Positions 40,221 through 50,043 of a stretch of DNA of 64,000 nucleotides are shown one piece after another. The stretch is from Picocystis sp. L7 (lineage: Eukaryota > Chlorophyta > Picocystophyceae > Picocystales > Picocystaceae). Below the pieces are notes generated by a model. That model ran no database searches and was not told the DNA's origin. It worked only from the letters and a program-made list of their open reading frames with translations. Location: contig QXJR01000011.1 of the NCBI GenBank assembly GCA_020975725.1, positions 558,001 through 622,000 of the forward strand. The letters are read 5' to 3'. The position numbers were made by a program, and so were the translations under genes. The number at the start of each line of letters is the position of its first letter. Positions within the stretch are counted from its first letter, which is position 1.

Positions 40221-41105
40221 ATGACTGTGGCTTCCAAGGGTGTGCACCAATGTGAGATGGAAACGAGTCGAAACCAAGCGCAAGTCGGCGAGCGCGTCGC
40301 TTTTCGAGCGCGAAGGCGGCCGAAACGCATCAAAGGCGTGCTGGTGGACGTGGCGGGCACGCTGTACGTCGGCAAGGAAGCGCTCCCGGGATGTTCCGAC
40401 GCGCTGCGACGCCTTCGAGAGTCCCACGTGCAAGTGGTGTTCGCATCCAACTCGTCCAAGGAAAGCTCGGCCACCTTGGCGGACAAACTGGTGCGTATGG
40501 GACTGCAAGTAGGATCTGAGGAGGTGTACACCGCGCTAGAAGTGGCCAAAGACTACGTCCAGAAGAAACAGTTGCGCCCGCGCTTGTTCCTCCAGCGTCA
40601 AGCCAAGCGGTGGTTCGAAGAAGGCATGGAGCTCAATCACGAGGATGCTGATGCAGTGGTGCTTGGATTAGATATAGAAGTGCTCTCCTATACAAATATC
40701 AATCAAGCTTTTCGAATTCTGCAGAGATGTCCAGCCGCCGAGCTGATTGCCACCAGCAGGTCCAAGTACCTGAAAGTGGATGATGGAGGAATGGACATTG
40801 GACTCGGAGCCTTCGTGGCCGCCTTGGAATTCTCAACTGGGAAGTCTGCAACGATTACGGGAAAACCAGAAGCCAGCTTCTTTGAGCTGGGAATGAAGAA
40901 GCTGGGTACCCTTCCGGAAGAGACCGCTGTGGTGGGCGATGATGTGCATGATGATGTCAACGCAGGGCAAGACTTTGGACTGTACGGTTTGCTGGTGAAG
41001 ACTGGGAAGTACCAGCCTGAAGACGAGAATGGAGCTGCACGACCTCCTGATGCTACGGTGCGAGATTTTGTGGCTGCTGTTGACTGGATGCTGGGGGAAC
41101 GGTGA
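40221..41105 (+). CDS. HDHD2/LHPP-like HAD phosphatase
   Basis: A 294-aa HAD-superfamily protein with a C2-type cap. Motif I is VLVDVAGTLYVG (about 40-51), motif II is VVFASNSSKES with the Asn-Ser pair, the cap carries the lysine region TITGKPEASFFELG, and the acidic motif IV is AVVGDDVHDDVNAG. This order and length match HDHD2 and phospholysine phosphohistidine inorganic pyrophosphate phosphatase. In motif I the usual second Asp (D-x-D) is Ala, similar to the Ser in animal HDHD2. That residue is the general acid, so turnover may be weak or the mechanism altered. The N-terminal 38 residues are basic and may not all be translated, since Met-13 is another start. The stop is 95 bp from the convergent DCP2 stop. 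Confidence 0.83.
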   Translation: MTVASKGVHQCEMETSRNQAQVGERVAFRARRRPKRIKGVLVDVAGTLYVGKEALPGCSDALRRLRESHVQVVFASNSSKESSATLADKLVRMGLQVGSEEVYTALEVAKDYVQKKQLRPRLFLQRQAKRWFEEGMELNHEDADAVVLGLDIEVLSYTNINQAFRILQRCPAAELIATSRSKYLKVDDGGMDIGLGAFVAALEFSTGKSATITGKPEASFFELGMKKLGTLPEETAVVGDDVHDDVNAGQDFGLYGLLVKTGKYQPEDENGAARPPDATVRDFVAAVDWMLGER

Positions 41106-41200
41106 ATATTTCGATGCAATAGGGGGCAGCTGCCTGCATAGATTTATTGAAGGCTGTTTCTTTCCGCAAAGGTGCACAGCACCATCATCCAACGTTTCGC

Positions 41201-42109
41201 TCATTTGACTGTGGCAAGGATACGCTCTGCATCAAAAGTAAAGCCTGGCCACGTTGGCACCACTTTTTGGTTGATTGCAGTGGTTGCAGAGCCCTGATGG
41301 TCTACATCTCCCATGACTTTGATGATTTGACCGTCTTGTGTCCCTTGGGGTTTCTTCCCGCTCCTACCTCCTAGCCTGGCTTGTGGCACGTTTTTCCGGA
41401 TCCATTGCTTTAAAGGGAGGATGAATGGCCACACCATGAAGAATTTTTGGCTTCCCTTTCCGCTGACTTTTGCCGCTATTCCTGTGCTGTCTCCAGACTG
41501 TTGGTAGGGTAAATCACAGATGCGATGCCACGCAATGTTGGAGATTTCCTTCCGGGCCACCGGGGCAAAGGTCCTGTCCTTGGGTATGCCGGACACGATG
41601 TACAGGCAAGTCCTTTGTTGCATGATGGTGACTTCGAGTTTATCATGTTCTTGTATGAGGGGTCCGATGTCCAATCCTGTTTCTTCATAGACTTCCCTCG
41701 CTGCTGCTGCACGATCGGGTTCTCCTTTATTGATTTTTCCTCTGGGGAATCCCCAGCCTGAGCTTGACTTCCAACCTTTGACCAGCAGCGCCCACTCGTA
41801 GTTTTCATTCAGCAAGATGGCTCCACAAACCGGCACACGGTGTTTGTAGGCCGTGAATCGCTTGTAAATGGTGTCCAACATGTGTTGATAGGGCTGCAAA
41901 GCTGCACATTGGGAAAACATCAACGAGGTGAATTCTTTCAGACCCAAGGACTTGAGCCTGTCGTCTTGTTCCCGGTAGAAGTCTTCGTAGAACCAGTGCG
42001 CCTGTTCGATGAGGAAGAGCATCCTTTCGAAGGATGCGAGCTCTTCCTTGGGACAGTTGAGGATGAACCTGGTGGACAGGTCGTCCAACACGTCCTGAGA
42101 AGGCAGCAT
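41201..42109 (-). CDS. DCP2: mRNA decapping enzyme 2
   Basis: A 302-aa Nudix hydrolase that removes the m7G cap in 5'-3' mRNA decay. The N-terminal all-helical DCP1-binding domain (about 5-90) contains RFILNCPKEELASFERMLFL and QAHWFYEDFYRE, both strongly conserved. The Nudix box is GKINKGEPDRAAAAREVYEETG (124-145 in two parts: GKINKGE and REVYEETG) and has the metal-binding Glu pair. Box B is represented by the HRICDLP region near 190. The end carries WPGFTFDAERIL, a motif common near the C-terminus of short DCP2 proteins. The long disordered tail seen in yeast and animals is absent. The start ATG sits just before the conserved helices. GGATCCGGTTTCGATTGGGG promoter-type repeats lie about 190 bp upstream. 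Confidence 0.93.
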   Translation of the reverse strand: MLPSQDVLDDLSTRFILNCPKEELASFERMLFLIEQAHWFYEDFYREQDDRLKSLGLKEFTSLMFSQCAALQPYQHMLDTIYKRFTAYKHRVPVCGAILLNENYEWALLVKGWKSSSGWGFPRGKINKGEPDRAAAAREVYEETGLDIGPLIQEHDKLEVTIMQQRTCLYIVSGIPKDRTFAPVARKEISNIAWHRICDLPYQQSGDSTGIAAKVSGKGSQKFFMVWPFILPLKQWIRKNVPQARLGGRSGKKPQGTQDGQIIKVMGDVDHQGSATTAINQKVVPTWPGFTFDAERILATVK

Positions 42110-42296
42110 CTTCCGCCACGTTCGCCACCCGGCACGTTCCAGTTCTCCACTCTCTTCCTCCTTCGCTTCCTCCTACGACCTATCTCCCTTCCTGCTCCAC
42201 GCAGCGCGTCCTTGGAGCGCCTGTGTCGTCGCACAAAACCGTTCAAGGATCGTCGGTCTTTCTCCTCGACACACCCGAGTTCCCCATGGGACTGGG

Positions 42297-42339
42297 GGAT
42301 CCGGTTTCGATTGGGGATGGGATCCGGTTTCGATTGGGG
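42297..42339. promoter_or_regulatory. Two direct GGATCCGGTTTCGATTGGGG copies, 23 bp apart
   Basis: Identical 20-bp words start at 42297 and 42320, about 190 bp upstream of the DCP2 ATG. The 23-bp period is the same as that of the TTCGAAAGGG pair before the aspartyl-protease-like gene. A promoter role is inferred. Confidence 0.38.
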
Positions 42340-43636
42340 TGGAAAGGAAGGGCGAAAGGGAAAGGGAAGTCCTTTTCCATGGGTCCATCCCCTTGCGAGA
42401 AGTGCTGTGAAAAAAGCGGAGGAGGCCATCCTTGCATACGCTTTCACGTGCGTGCTCGAGAAGAAAACACGCCTACAAGCTGAGCTTTTCCTGAGTCGAG
42501 TGCGATTTCATAGATAGCTTGTGAGGTTTGTCCCTTTCCGCCAAGGAAGCATCGATTCGCCCACAAGAGGAAGGACCGTGCGGCTCACGGCTCGGAGGTC
42601 AAGGGAACTTTCAATAGCGTGGATTGCAAGTCGTTCTTTGCGCCATTCCGGAGTACATGGACATGGCGCAAGCGCAATCGTTATCCATCATGCTTTGGAT
42701 GAATGTTCACTCGTGGACAGTGGGCGAAATAACGCTGGGGAGGCGTTGTTGAACGAGTTGCGAATTCAACTGTCATGGCATATGCGTCGAATATGGAACG
42801 CCTTCTTTCGGATATCGTGCAGGCCTTCAGCACGTGAGGACTCCTTTCGCGATGTTTTGAGTCCCAACAACACACGCACTATGGCCTTGGAAACCCGTTT
42901 GACGTATTGGTTTGAATGTAGCCAAACAAGGTTCGAAACACCAAGAACATCTCCAAGAGTCTTTTTACTTTGCCAAGGGCATTTTCTTCCAAGGACAAGA
43001 TCAAGAGTCGATAAGATGATGTTTTTGCGAATGAGGGATGGACAAGAAGTCGTTGTCGTGGAAGAAACGACTTTTTTCCAAGTGAAAAGCAAGAGGCAAC
43101 GTCCAATTGGGCCATTCCTCGATACTTTAGAAGAAGCTCCCTCAATGTGGAATTCAACATGGTTATGTGATTGAATGATTGCTTCTTCCAGAAAGCTTGT
43201 ACCAAGTTCCAACTTGAGGAGGTAACTCAACCACTTCAAGGTCCTACGCACCCATGCTCATGCAATGGATAGAAGGTGAAAATGCAATACTAGTGGTTGA
43301 ACTTGGGTTTCCTTCTTTAAAGTTCAAGCTTTCAAGGTCCATCCTTGCGTGATGGTGCCCATTCCATGCGCATTCTTGTGCTTGTTGAAAGCAACGTCAC
43401 TCTTGTGGTTTCCATGTAAAGGTGCACGCGATGACGAATCGCTGCGATCCCATTCACGCCGATCGGATGCACCCACTTGCCCGCGCTTCCTGTTCATCGA
43501 AGCATAGCCGATACGGTCTCTCACATCGAAGCTGATGATGCAGCTTGATGATGCAAGTGGATGAGCGAAGCGAGTGACCCAAGTGGATGATTGAAGCGAG
43601 TGATCGAACTGGATGATGCAACTGGGTTGTGTAAAC
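42340..43636. other. Divergent intergenic region with a decayed stretch and a 5' leader repeat
   Basis: 42520-43320 is AT-richer, with interrupted minus-strand protein-like sequence (for example MRRTLKWLSYLLKLELGTSF) of no known family. At about 43530-43620, just before CWC22, imperfect repeats built from GATGATGCA and AAGCGAGTGA words occur. Confidence 0.35.
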
Positions 43637-45712
43637 ATGGAAGAGTTTGGCCCCTTTCCGACACAACTCGCGATGGCTTCTGTCGGCATGGCGTCGGCTT
43701 CGGACGCCACGAAGCGAACGCGCCAGGAGAGGCGCGGCGTGGCCTCGGAGGAGGAAGAAGGAGAACACGAGGCGTACAAACGAATCCGAAGGAAAAGGGG
43801 AGACACGAGAGGCGGTGGAGTGTACGTGCCGCCCGCCAAAGCCGAGGCATTGGAACGAGAAACCAGTGGAAGGAGTTTGGACGAGCAAACGGAGCAGAGG
43901 AAGAGCTGGGAAAGGCTCAAGAGAAAGATACACGGCGCAGTCAACAAGGTCAACGCGGCAAACGTGCAGACGGTGGTGGTGGAGCTCTTCCGAGCCAACC
44001 TACTGCGTGGAAGGGGGCTCCTGGCCAAAAGCCTGATCCAAGCGCAAACGGCTTCTCCTGCGTTCACACAAGTGTATGCAGCTGTCGTGGCCGTAGTGAA
44101 CGCAAAGTTCCCCTCCGTAGGAGAAACGGTCCTGCACCGCGTGGTCCTGCAGTTCCGACGTGCCTATCGACGCAATGACAAAGCCTTGTGCTTGGCCAGT
44201 ACCAAGTTCATTGCTCATCTGGTCAATCAGCATGTGGCTCACGAGCTTCTGGTCCTTGAACTGCTAGCGCTGCTCTTGGAAAATCCAACCGAAGACAGTG
44301 TAGAAGTTGCTGCAGGCTTGGTGAAGGAAGTGGGCGAAACGTTGGCAGAACTCTCTCCACAAGGATTGCATGGCGTATTCGAACGGTTCCGAAACATACT
44401 GCACGAAGGAGCCATCGGAAAGAGGACACAATACATCATAGAGAATCTATTCGCCGTCCGCAAGGCAAACTTTGAGGGGTTCCCTGCCATCCCACCAGAC
44501 CTGGATCTGTTGGAGGAGGAGGATCTGATCACCCACGAGGTCTCGCTGGACGACGATATTGACCCCGAGACCGCCATAGATCTTTTCCGTGCGGATCCCA
44601 ACTTTGAAGAGAACGAAGCCAAGTATGCAGCCATACTCGGAGAAATTCTCGGAGACGAGGAGGAAGAAAGGGAGGGTGTCAACGATGCTGCGGAAGGGGC
44701 CGAGGCTGAAGCAGAGGTTCATGGAGGGCAAGTGTTGGACACTTCCAAAACACAAGTCATCCAGGATGAAACAGGTACAGACGATGTCAACTTAAGAAGG
44801 ACCATATACTTGACCATTATGTCAAGCGTGGATTTCGAAGAGGCGGGGCACAAACTCATGAAGATAGACATACCATCAGGGAGAGAAATGGAACTTTGCA
44901 CCATGATCCTGGAGTGCTGCAGCCAAGAAAGAACATACCTTCGGTACTACGGACTGTTGGGGGAACGCTTTGCGAAGCTTCGTCGTGTGTACCACACTGC
45001 TTTTGCAGAATTGTTTGGGAAGCAATATGAGTTGATCCACCGCTTAGAAACAGCCAAGCTCCGCAATGTAGCCAAGTTCTTCGCCAACTTGCTAGCATCA
45101 GATGCGCTGACATGGGGAGTCCTTTCTTGCATTCGCCTGACCGAGGAGGAGACTACTTCCTCCTCGCGGATTTTTGTGAAGGTCCTTTTTCTGGAGTTGG
45201 CAGAGATCCTCGGTCTGAAGCAGCTAAACGAGAGACTCATGGAGCCTTCGATGCAAGAGGACTTTGCAGGGATCTTCCCTAAGGACACTCCAAAGAACAT
45301 GCGATTCTCCATCAACTTCTTTACTTCGATCGGTCTGGGGGGCATCACAGATGCACTGCGTGAGCACCTTAAGAACGTCCCCACGGCTCCTTTGCGCGCA
45401 GCATCTGATACTTCGTCGGACAGTGATACTTCCTTGAGCGATGAAGGGTATAGCAGCTCATACGATTCGGGCGAGGACGGTAGAGACAATAGGAGAGTCA
45501 GGGCCAAAGCTCCCCTTTACGACCGGCACAGAAGATCCATGAGCAGAGGCCATTCAAGGAGTCCTAGCAGATATGGCAGAAGCCCCAGTCCACGCCGACG
45601 ATCCCCAACTTCCCCTCGTCGGTCTGCTGAAGGTCTTTCTAGGGACTACAATAGGTATGAAGGACATCGTAGGGGTGGGGAGCACTATTCCAGAGAAAAA
45701 CGGTACCCATAA
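43637..45712 (+). CDS. CWC22: Spliceosome factor CWC22
   Basis: A 691-aa protein with MIF4G, then MA3, then an RS-like tail. MIF4G is at about 85-285, from WERLKRKIHGAVNKVNAANV to QYIIENLFAVRK. An acidic linker precedes MA3 at about 375-490, from LRRTIYLTIMSSVDFEEAGH to KNVAKFFANLL-type sequence, and the conserved FGxxGLGGIT-type block appears as INFFTSIGLGGITDALREHL. The last 70 residues are Arg/Ser-rich (RSMSRGHSRSPSRYGRSPSP). CWC22 bridges the spliceosome and eIF4A3, escorting it into the exon-junction complex. The acidic linker is longer than in yeast. I start at MEEFGPFPT; two ATGs 21 and 24 bp upstream in the repeat-rich leader are in frame as well. The gene converges with the BRWD-type gene, 157 bp apart. 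Confidence 0.92.
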   Translation: MEEFGPFPTQLAMASVGMASASDATKRTRQERRGVASEEEEGEHEAYKRIRRKRGDTRGGGVYVPPAKAEALERETSGRSLDEQTEQRKSWERLKRKIHGAVNKVNAANVQTVVVELFRANLLRGRGLLAKSLIQAQTASPAFTQVYAAVVAVVNAKFPSVGETVLHRVVLQFRRAYRRNDKALCLASTKFIAHLVNQHVAHELLVLELLALLLENPTEDSVEVAAGLVKEVGETLAELSPQGLHGVFERFRNILHEGAIGKRTQYIIENLFAVRKANFEGFPAIPPDLDLLEEEDLITHEVSLDDDIDPETAIDLFRADPNFEENEAKYAAILGEILGDEEEEREGVNDAAEGAEAEAEVHGGQVLDTSKTQVIQDETGTDDVNLRRTIYLTIMSSVDFEEAGHKLMKIDIPSGREMELCTMILECCSQERTYLRYYGLLGERFAKLRRVYHTAFAELFGKQYELIHRLETAKLRNVAKFFANLLASDALTWGVLSCIRLTEEETTSSSRIFVKVLFLELAEILGLKQLNERLMEPSMQEDFAGIFPKDTPKNMRFSINFFTSIGLGGITDALREHLKNVPTAPLRAASDTSSDSDTSLSDEGYSSSYDSGEDGRDNRRVRAKAPLYDRHRRSMSRGHSRSPSRYGRSPSPRRRSPTSPRRSAEGLSRDYNRYEGHRRGGEHYSREKRYP

Positions 45713-45869
45713 GGAAGATCATCATGACTGAGAACAAGAGGATGACACTGCGATGGCGTTGGTAATGTATGAAGGCGGAAGAAAAACTTATGGCACTTTA
45801 TTCAGCTTTTGACTTGGAACGACGCCTTCCAAGGACTGCACACGCGGTGCATGCTGGACATGGAAAAAA
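45713..45869. other. Convergent intergenic region, 157 bp
   Basis: Only 3' flanks of CWC22 and the BRWD-type gene; nothing else seen. Confidence 0.4.
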
Positions 45870-48800
45870 CTAGGCATCCATATCCAGCTCCACTGCCTGA
45901 AGGGGAGGGACACACCTGCAAATTTTCTCAACCATGTCTTTTGCAGAACGTGTGAGCTTGGAAGCATAGCCGTTGTACATACTGGAATTCTTCACAATCT
46001 GAACAAGGTCGTGTTTCACTGCCTCAACCGAGCGGTAGTAGGAATGGTCTAACCTTTCTGATACAACGGACAGTGCAATGGGAAGATGGATAACCATGTT
46101 ATATGCTAGGTATCTTCCTGTAGGAGGATCCAACCAAGAAGCATCAGCTGGAACAAGGTCAAAAAAGAGCTCGTACCGTTCATCGGAGAATATATTCTGC
46201 ACTGCATTCTGGATCTCGTCTCTCACTCTTTGAGCAATTGAGCTTTCCTGCTCTTCTCCATCTGATCCTGACCCATGCATTTTGAATAGCTCCCATAAAC
46301 TGTGTTGGTAAAGCTCCTGTGCATGTCCTGACCTTGTAGAAACCCCAGCCGTGAAGTCTGCGTCGTATAAAAGCTTATATCTCAAGTACGGGCTAAGTGG
46401 CCACTCTGGATCCTCTGGACACAGTTCCATTATGGTTGCATTGTACCATGTGTTCGTCCCATCTTCTTGGAGCCACATAACTTTACAGCGACTACCCACC
46501 TGCCATTGCTGGTCTAGAGACTCATTGAAGCGGACAGGATCCACGAGAAAGTCTGGCTGGTCATTGGAAGGGTGCGGTAGCTCCAGCTCAAATGCCCAAC
46601 CTTTCAGGTTGGATTCTTCGCCAATGATTTCAAGGGTGAGCATGGCAGTGGTGTTCAGGCTTCCATCTGAACAGAATATATAATCCATGTTTCTGATCTT
46701 GCAGAGTTCTGCAGGATTCATCTTGTAGGTACCATCTGTTGCACGCCCAGCTGCCTCCCATGGCTTCTTTGACTTCCTGTCCCGCAAGGCCTCCAGCCAT
46801 ACTTTGTGGCCCTGCGGGATGTAGAAGACCGTATCTCCGTATTGGGGTACGTAGATTGCCTCGTTGCGGTGGGTCTGTAGGAGCCAGCTGTACTGACCAA
46901 ACGACCTCGCTGGTATATCCAGCAAAGCATCATTCGCATCTGTTGCAGATCGTTTACCCTCCTTCTTTCCCCTGCCATTCATCCCCTTCTTGCTGGTCTT
47001 TGCTTTTGACTTGCGGGTTGAAGGCCCCCCCTTTGAGGAGGAAGGTTGACCCGCTCTTGAAATTCTTCTTTCTCGCCGGGGTTGTGTTCGTTCTTCTTCG
47101 GATACTTCAAAATCAGAATCGGATGTGCCGGGCTCTTCATACTTCACTGGCCTCTTCCGCTTGCGGCCACTTCTCTTCCGGCTCTCTTCCTCTTCCTCCT
47201 CGTCATCAAACATGTAGGATAGCTCTTCCTCTGAGGATGATTCCTGGTATTCTTCTTCGTCACTTTCCTGACCACTGCTTGACGAGTCATCACTCTCAGA
47301 GGAGAGCAATAGTTGTTGCCTCACACCTCGCCTTCCTTCCATTTGACGCATTGCCACCATGTTAGTACTTCGTGAACGCTGCCCATTTGGCGGGGTCGCA
47401 GCAGTTCCCTGGAGGGTTCTTGGGGAATGCCACTCCGCTGGTGCAGTCTCTGTGGGCAGGTCCCTTGGCATTGCTGGTGATTGAGCAACACCTGGAGGCA
47501 TTGCAGCGGGTGCTTGCGAGATGGTGCGGCTCGGTTGCTGGGCTAGAAACATCTTCTCAGGTCCTTGATCCACTTCTTTTGAAAGGTGTCGAACGAGGCC
47601 AAGACGGAAGGCGCTTTGGTAGGGTTCTAAGTAAGGTTCTCCAAGAAAGTTGACCAAATCCTCGTTCCTGGCTGTGACCTCCGGCGGCTGCTGATTCTCT
47701 GCATCGACCACATTGCCTTCGAGGTCACGCACCAAGGGAGCATAATCTCTGGCAAAAAATTGGTCGTATTGTGCACCAGAGTAGGGATCTCCCCCTCCAG
47801 AAGCAAAAATAGAAAATTGACCAGTGTTGTCAGATGCTACAATGGATCCCCCGTCAGGAGTAAATTGGGCATCTACCACCATTAAAGGTTCCGCCCATAG
47901 ATCGTTCACCCAGCCCGACCGTCGGAAAAGCTTTATAGGCACTCCGGAAACCACATCCCATACATATATTTGTCCATCGTATCCTGCCGTCATGGCCATT
48001 CTTGGATCAAGTGGATGACTCATGATCACATAAACCTGTTCTTCATGCCCATGCATGCAGTATCGCAGCCTGCCCGTACTGGTCTCCCACACATAGATCC
48101 TCTTGTCTGCAGCAGCAGCAAGAAACAACGAGTCGTCTAAGCTCCAACAACAGTTATTCACAGATGGGCTCTGAGGTGCTCGCCTCGCCCTTCGACACCG
48201 CTGCAACTGTTCCTCGTCGATGGGGCACTTCAATGTGTGGACACATTGCCAACGGGCTTGCCTTGTGTTCCCTTTCAATTGCGAGGGGTACCAAAGCTTG
48301 GCGCTCCCATCTTTGGAAGCTGTAGCTATTTTGTCACCTTCGTGGCTGAACTCTACGAAAACAACATCATTGCAATGGCCACGCAGCTCACAGACCTGAT
48401 AGCAAACGGGCGAGTCTGAGGTTCCCTTCCCCTTGGATGTCATGGGGGTGAAGGACCATACCCTTGCCGCAAAGTCACTGCACCCTACGGCAAACAGTGT
48501 GCCTGCTTTGTTGAATGCGCAATGCAACATCTGCACTGAGTTTGCTGTTGGCGAGGTTGAATGTTGCAGCAACGCAGCAGAGCGTATTGCTCCAACAGGA
48601 ATCCGGGGATCTGCCAATGCAGCAGACGAGGAAGGGGGTGCGGGATGCAGTGTGGCAATTGAAGCAGCGGAGCAGTAGGGGTCCCAGGCCTTGCAAGCAC
48701 CGTCTTCAGAGGCCGAGAAGATAGTGTGCAAGCCTTTCGGATGCGTGCAGAAGCGTACTGAGGTGATAGGTTTCGTGTGTTCATTGTGCACAGCGAGGCA

Positions 48801-49571
48801 CTCTCCAAGTTTGTCTCTCTCCAGCAGCCACACGCGCAGTGTACTATCGTTAGAAGCGGACACCAGTAGCTCGCTGTCCATGCTAATGGCGAGGTCGGTG
48901 ATGTCGCCTTGGTGTCCTCGGCAGGTCCTCAAGAGGTATCCAGTGTTCCTGGACCATATCTTGACCAGCCTGTCATCGGCTCCCGTGATCACGTATCGGT
49001 TTTTGAAGTCGCAAAGTACGCAGTACACTGCGCTGCGATGTCCTCGGAAGGTCCTCAAGTACTGCATGTTCTCGACCACGAGCTTGGTGTCGACTTGCTT
49101 GAGGTCGCGCAGCCTCCTCTGCGCCTTCGTAGCATCCGCACCTTGTCCGCCCACTTCTCTCTGTTCCAGGAGCCATTCGGGTCCCACTTTGGCTCCGGGC
49201 ACGACGTATCTCTTCCGAATCTTCTGCGTTCTTTCGTGTGCATTTCTGGCGGGTCCGAGGTTCCTGGCTAGGAGCGTCGGCAAGACGTGTGCTTTTGGAT
49301 CCAGCTTGGCGTCTTCCACGAGCAGCAGTTGGAGCAGGTGTTCGAGGTGATCTTCCTTCACCCTCGGATGCGTGCACCTCCATTCCCTGTGCGTGTTTCG
49401 ATGCACATGTCCATCGTAATCCACGCGCATGGGCAGCAGTCCCAAGCGATCCACTTCCCGTTCCATGGCTTCTGCAGCTTCCTTGCACGCGCTCCCACGC
49501 AGCCATTGCAGCACCAGACCGTGTATCTCTCCCTTGAGGTTCGCCAGGGACCCTTCTTCCGCCCTTTCCAT
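45870..49571 (-). CDS. WD40-bromodomain protein of the BRWD/PHIP family
   Basis: A 1233-aa chromatin reader. The N-terminal helix pair (SLANLKGEIHGLVLQWLRGS) is LisH-like. Eight WD40 units follow at about 168-640, from YLRTFRGHRSAVYCVLCDFK through MTAGYDGQIYVWDV, the propeller that in PHIP recruits CUL4-DDB1. A disordered acidic then basic region with S/K-rich nuclear signals covers about 690-910. The BRWD crypto-Tudor part (about 930-1110) includes HKVWLEALRDRKSKKPWEAA and GSRCKVMWLQEDGTNTWYNA. The C-terminal bromodomain (about 1120-1230) ends with SSMYNGYASKLTRSAKDMVE, where the Asn that contacts acetyl-lysine is kept. Only one bromodomain is visible; animal BRWDs have two, while plant and algal ones have one. 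The upstream non-ATG reading is discarded, and the ATG at 49571 is the first good one. Confidence 0.92.
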   Translation of the reverse strand: MERAEEGSLANLKGEIHGLVLQWLRGSACKEAAEAMEREVDRLGLLPMRVDYDGHVHRNTHREWRCTHPRVKEDHLEHLLQLLLVEDAKLDPKAHVLPTLLARNLGPARNAHERTQKIRKRYVVPGAKVGPEWLLEQREVGGQGADATKAQRRLRDLKQVDTKLVVENMQYLRTFRGHRSAVYCVLCDFKNRYVITGADDRLVKIWSRNTGYLLRTCRGHQGDITDLAISMDSELLVSASNDSTLRVWLLERDKLGECLAVHNEHTKPITSVRFCTHPKGLHTIFSASEDGACKAWDPYCSAASIATLHPAPPSSSAALADPRIPVGAIRSAALLQHSTSPTANSVQMLHCAFNKAGTLFAVGCSDFAARVWSFTPMTSKGKGTSDSPVCYQVCELRGHCNDVVFVEFSHEGDKIATASKDGSAKLWYPSQLKGNTRQARWQCVHTLKCPIDEEQLQRCRRARRAPQSPSVNNCCWSLDDSLFLAAAADKRIYVWETSTGRLRYCMHGHEEQVYVIMSHPLDPRMAMTAGYDGQIYVWDVVSGVPIKLFRRSGWVNDLWAEPLMVVDAQFTPDGGSIVASDNTGQFSIFASGGGDPYSGAQYDQFFARDYAPLVRDLEGNVVDAENQQPPEVTARNEDLVNFLGEPYLEPYQSAFRLGLVRHLSKEVDQGPEKMFLAQQPSRTISQAPAAMPPGVAQSPAMPRDLPTETAPAEWHSPRTLQGTAATPPNGQRSRSTNMVAMRQMEGRRGVRQQLLLSSESDDSSSSGQESDEEEYQESSSEEELSYMFDDEEEEEESRKRSGRKRKRPVKYEEPGTSDSDFEVSEEERTQPRRERRISRAGQPSSSKGGPSTRKSKAKTSKKGMNGRGKKEGKRSATDANDALLDIPARSFGQYSWLLQTHRNEAIYVPQYGDTVFYIPQGHKVWLEALRDRKSKKPWEAAGRATDGTYKMNPAELCKIRNMDYIFCSDGSLNTTAMLTLEIIGEESNLKGWAFELELPHPSNDQPDFLVDPVRFNESLDQQWQVGSRCKVMWLQEDGTNTWYNATIMELCPEDPEWPLSPYLRYKLLYDADFTAGVSTRSGHAQELYQHSLWELFKMHGSGSDGEEQESSIAQRVRDEIQNAVQNIFSDERYELFFDLVPADASWLDPPTGRYLAYNMVIHLPIALSVVSERLDHSYYRSVEAVKHDLVQIVKNSSMYNGYASKLTRSAKDMVEKICRCVPPLQAVELDMDA

Positions 49572-50043
49572 CGCCAGTGCTCGCACCTGCGAGCGCAGCA
49601 CGCGCAGCACGCGCAGCACACGTCCTCAGAAGCAAGGCACCAACACTGGTTCGGTTCAAACCCATCCCTGGGACCGGCCCTTCCTTACCGACCCGGACCC
49701 GCGTCCCTTTCGATCGGGAAGACGACGCCGGTCTGAAACCGAAACAGTCGGAGGATGGGCTCCCTTTCGAAGTGGATCCCAAACCCCCCCCCACACGGGG
49801 GAGGGACCACAGCGAAGGAGAGAAGAAACTCCCTCGAGGGAGACGAAGGGGACGGTGGAGGAGAGAGAAGAAACTCCCCCGAGGGAGACGAAGGGGACGG
49901 TGGAGGCCGAGGCGAGTGCGCCATTACAAAAACAACGACAGGCACGGCGTGGTGCGTGGCGAGGGACAAGTGGTCCGACCAAGTGAACAACACACGTGCT
50001 GCCAGGTGCAGGAAGATGTCCCCTCCCCCCCCCTTACGGAAAC
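49572..50043. other. Intergenic region with TTCGAA/GGATCC promoter words
   Basis: CCCTTTCGATCGG near 49696 and CCCTTTCGAAGTGGATCCC near 49762 precede the BRWD-type gene. At about 49820-49910 a 51-bp direct duplication occurs (AAGAAACTCCC(T/C)CGAGGGAGACG twice). No gene is visible. Confidence 0.4.
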
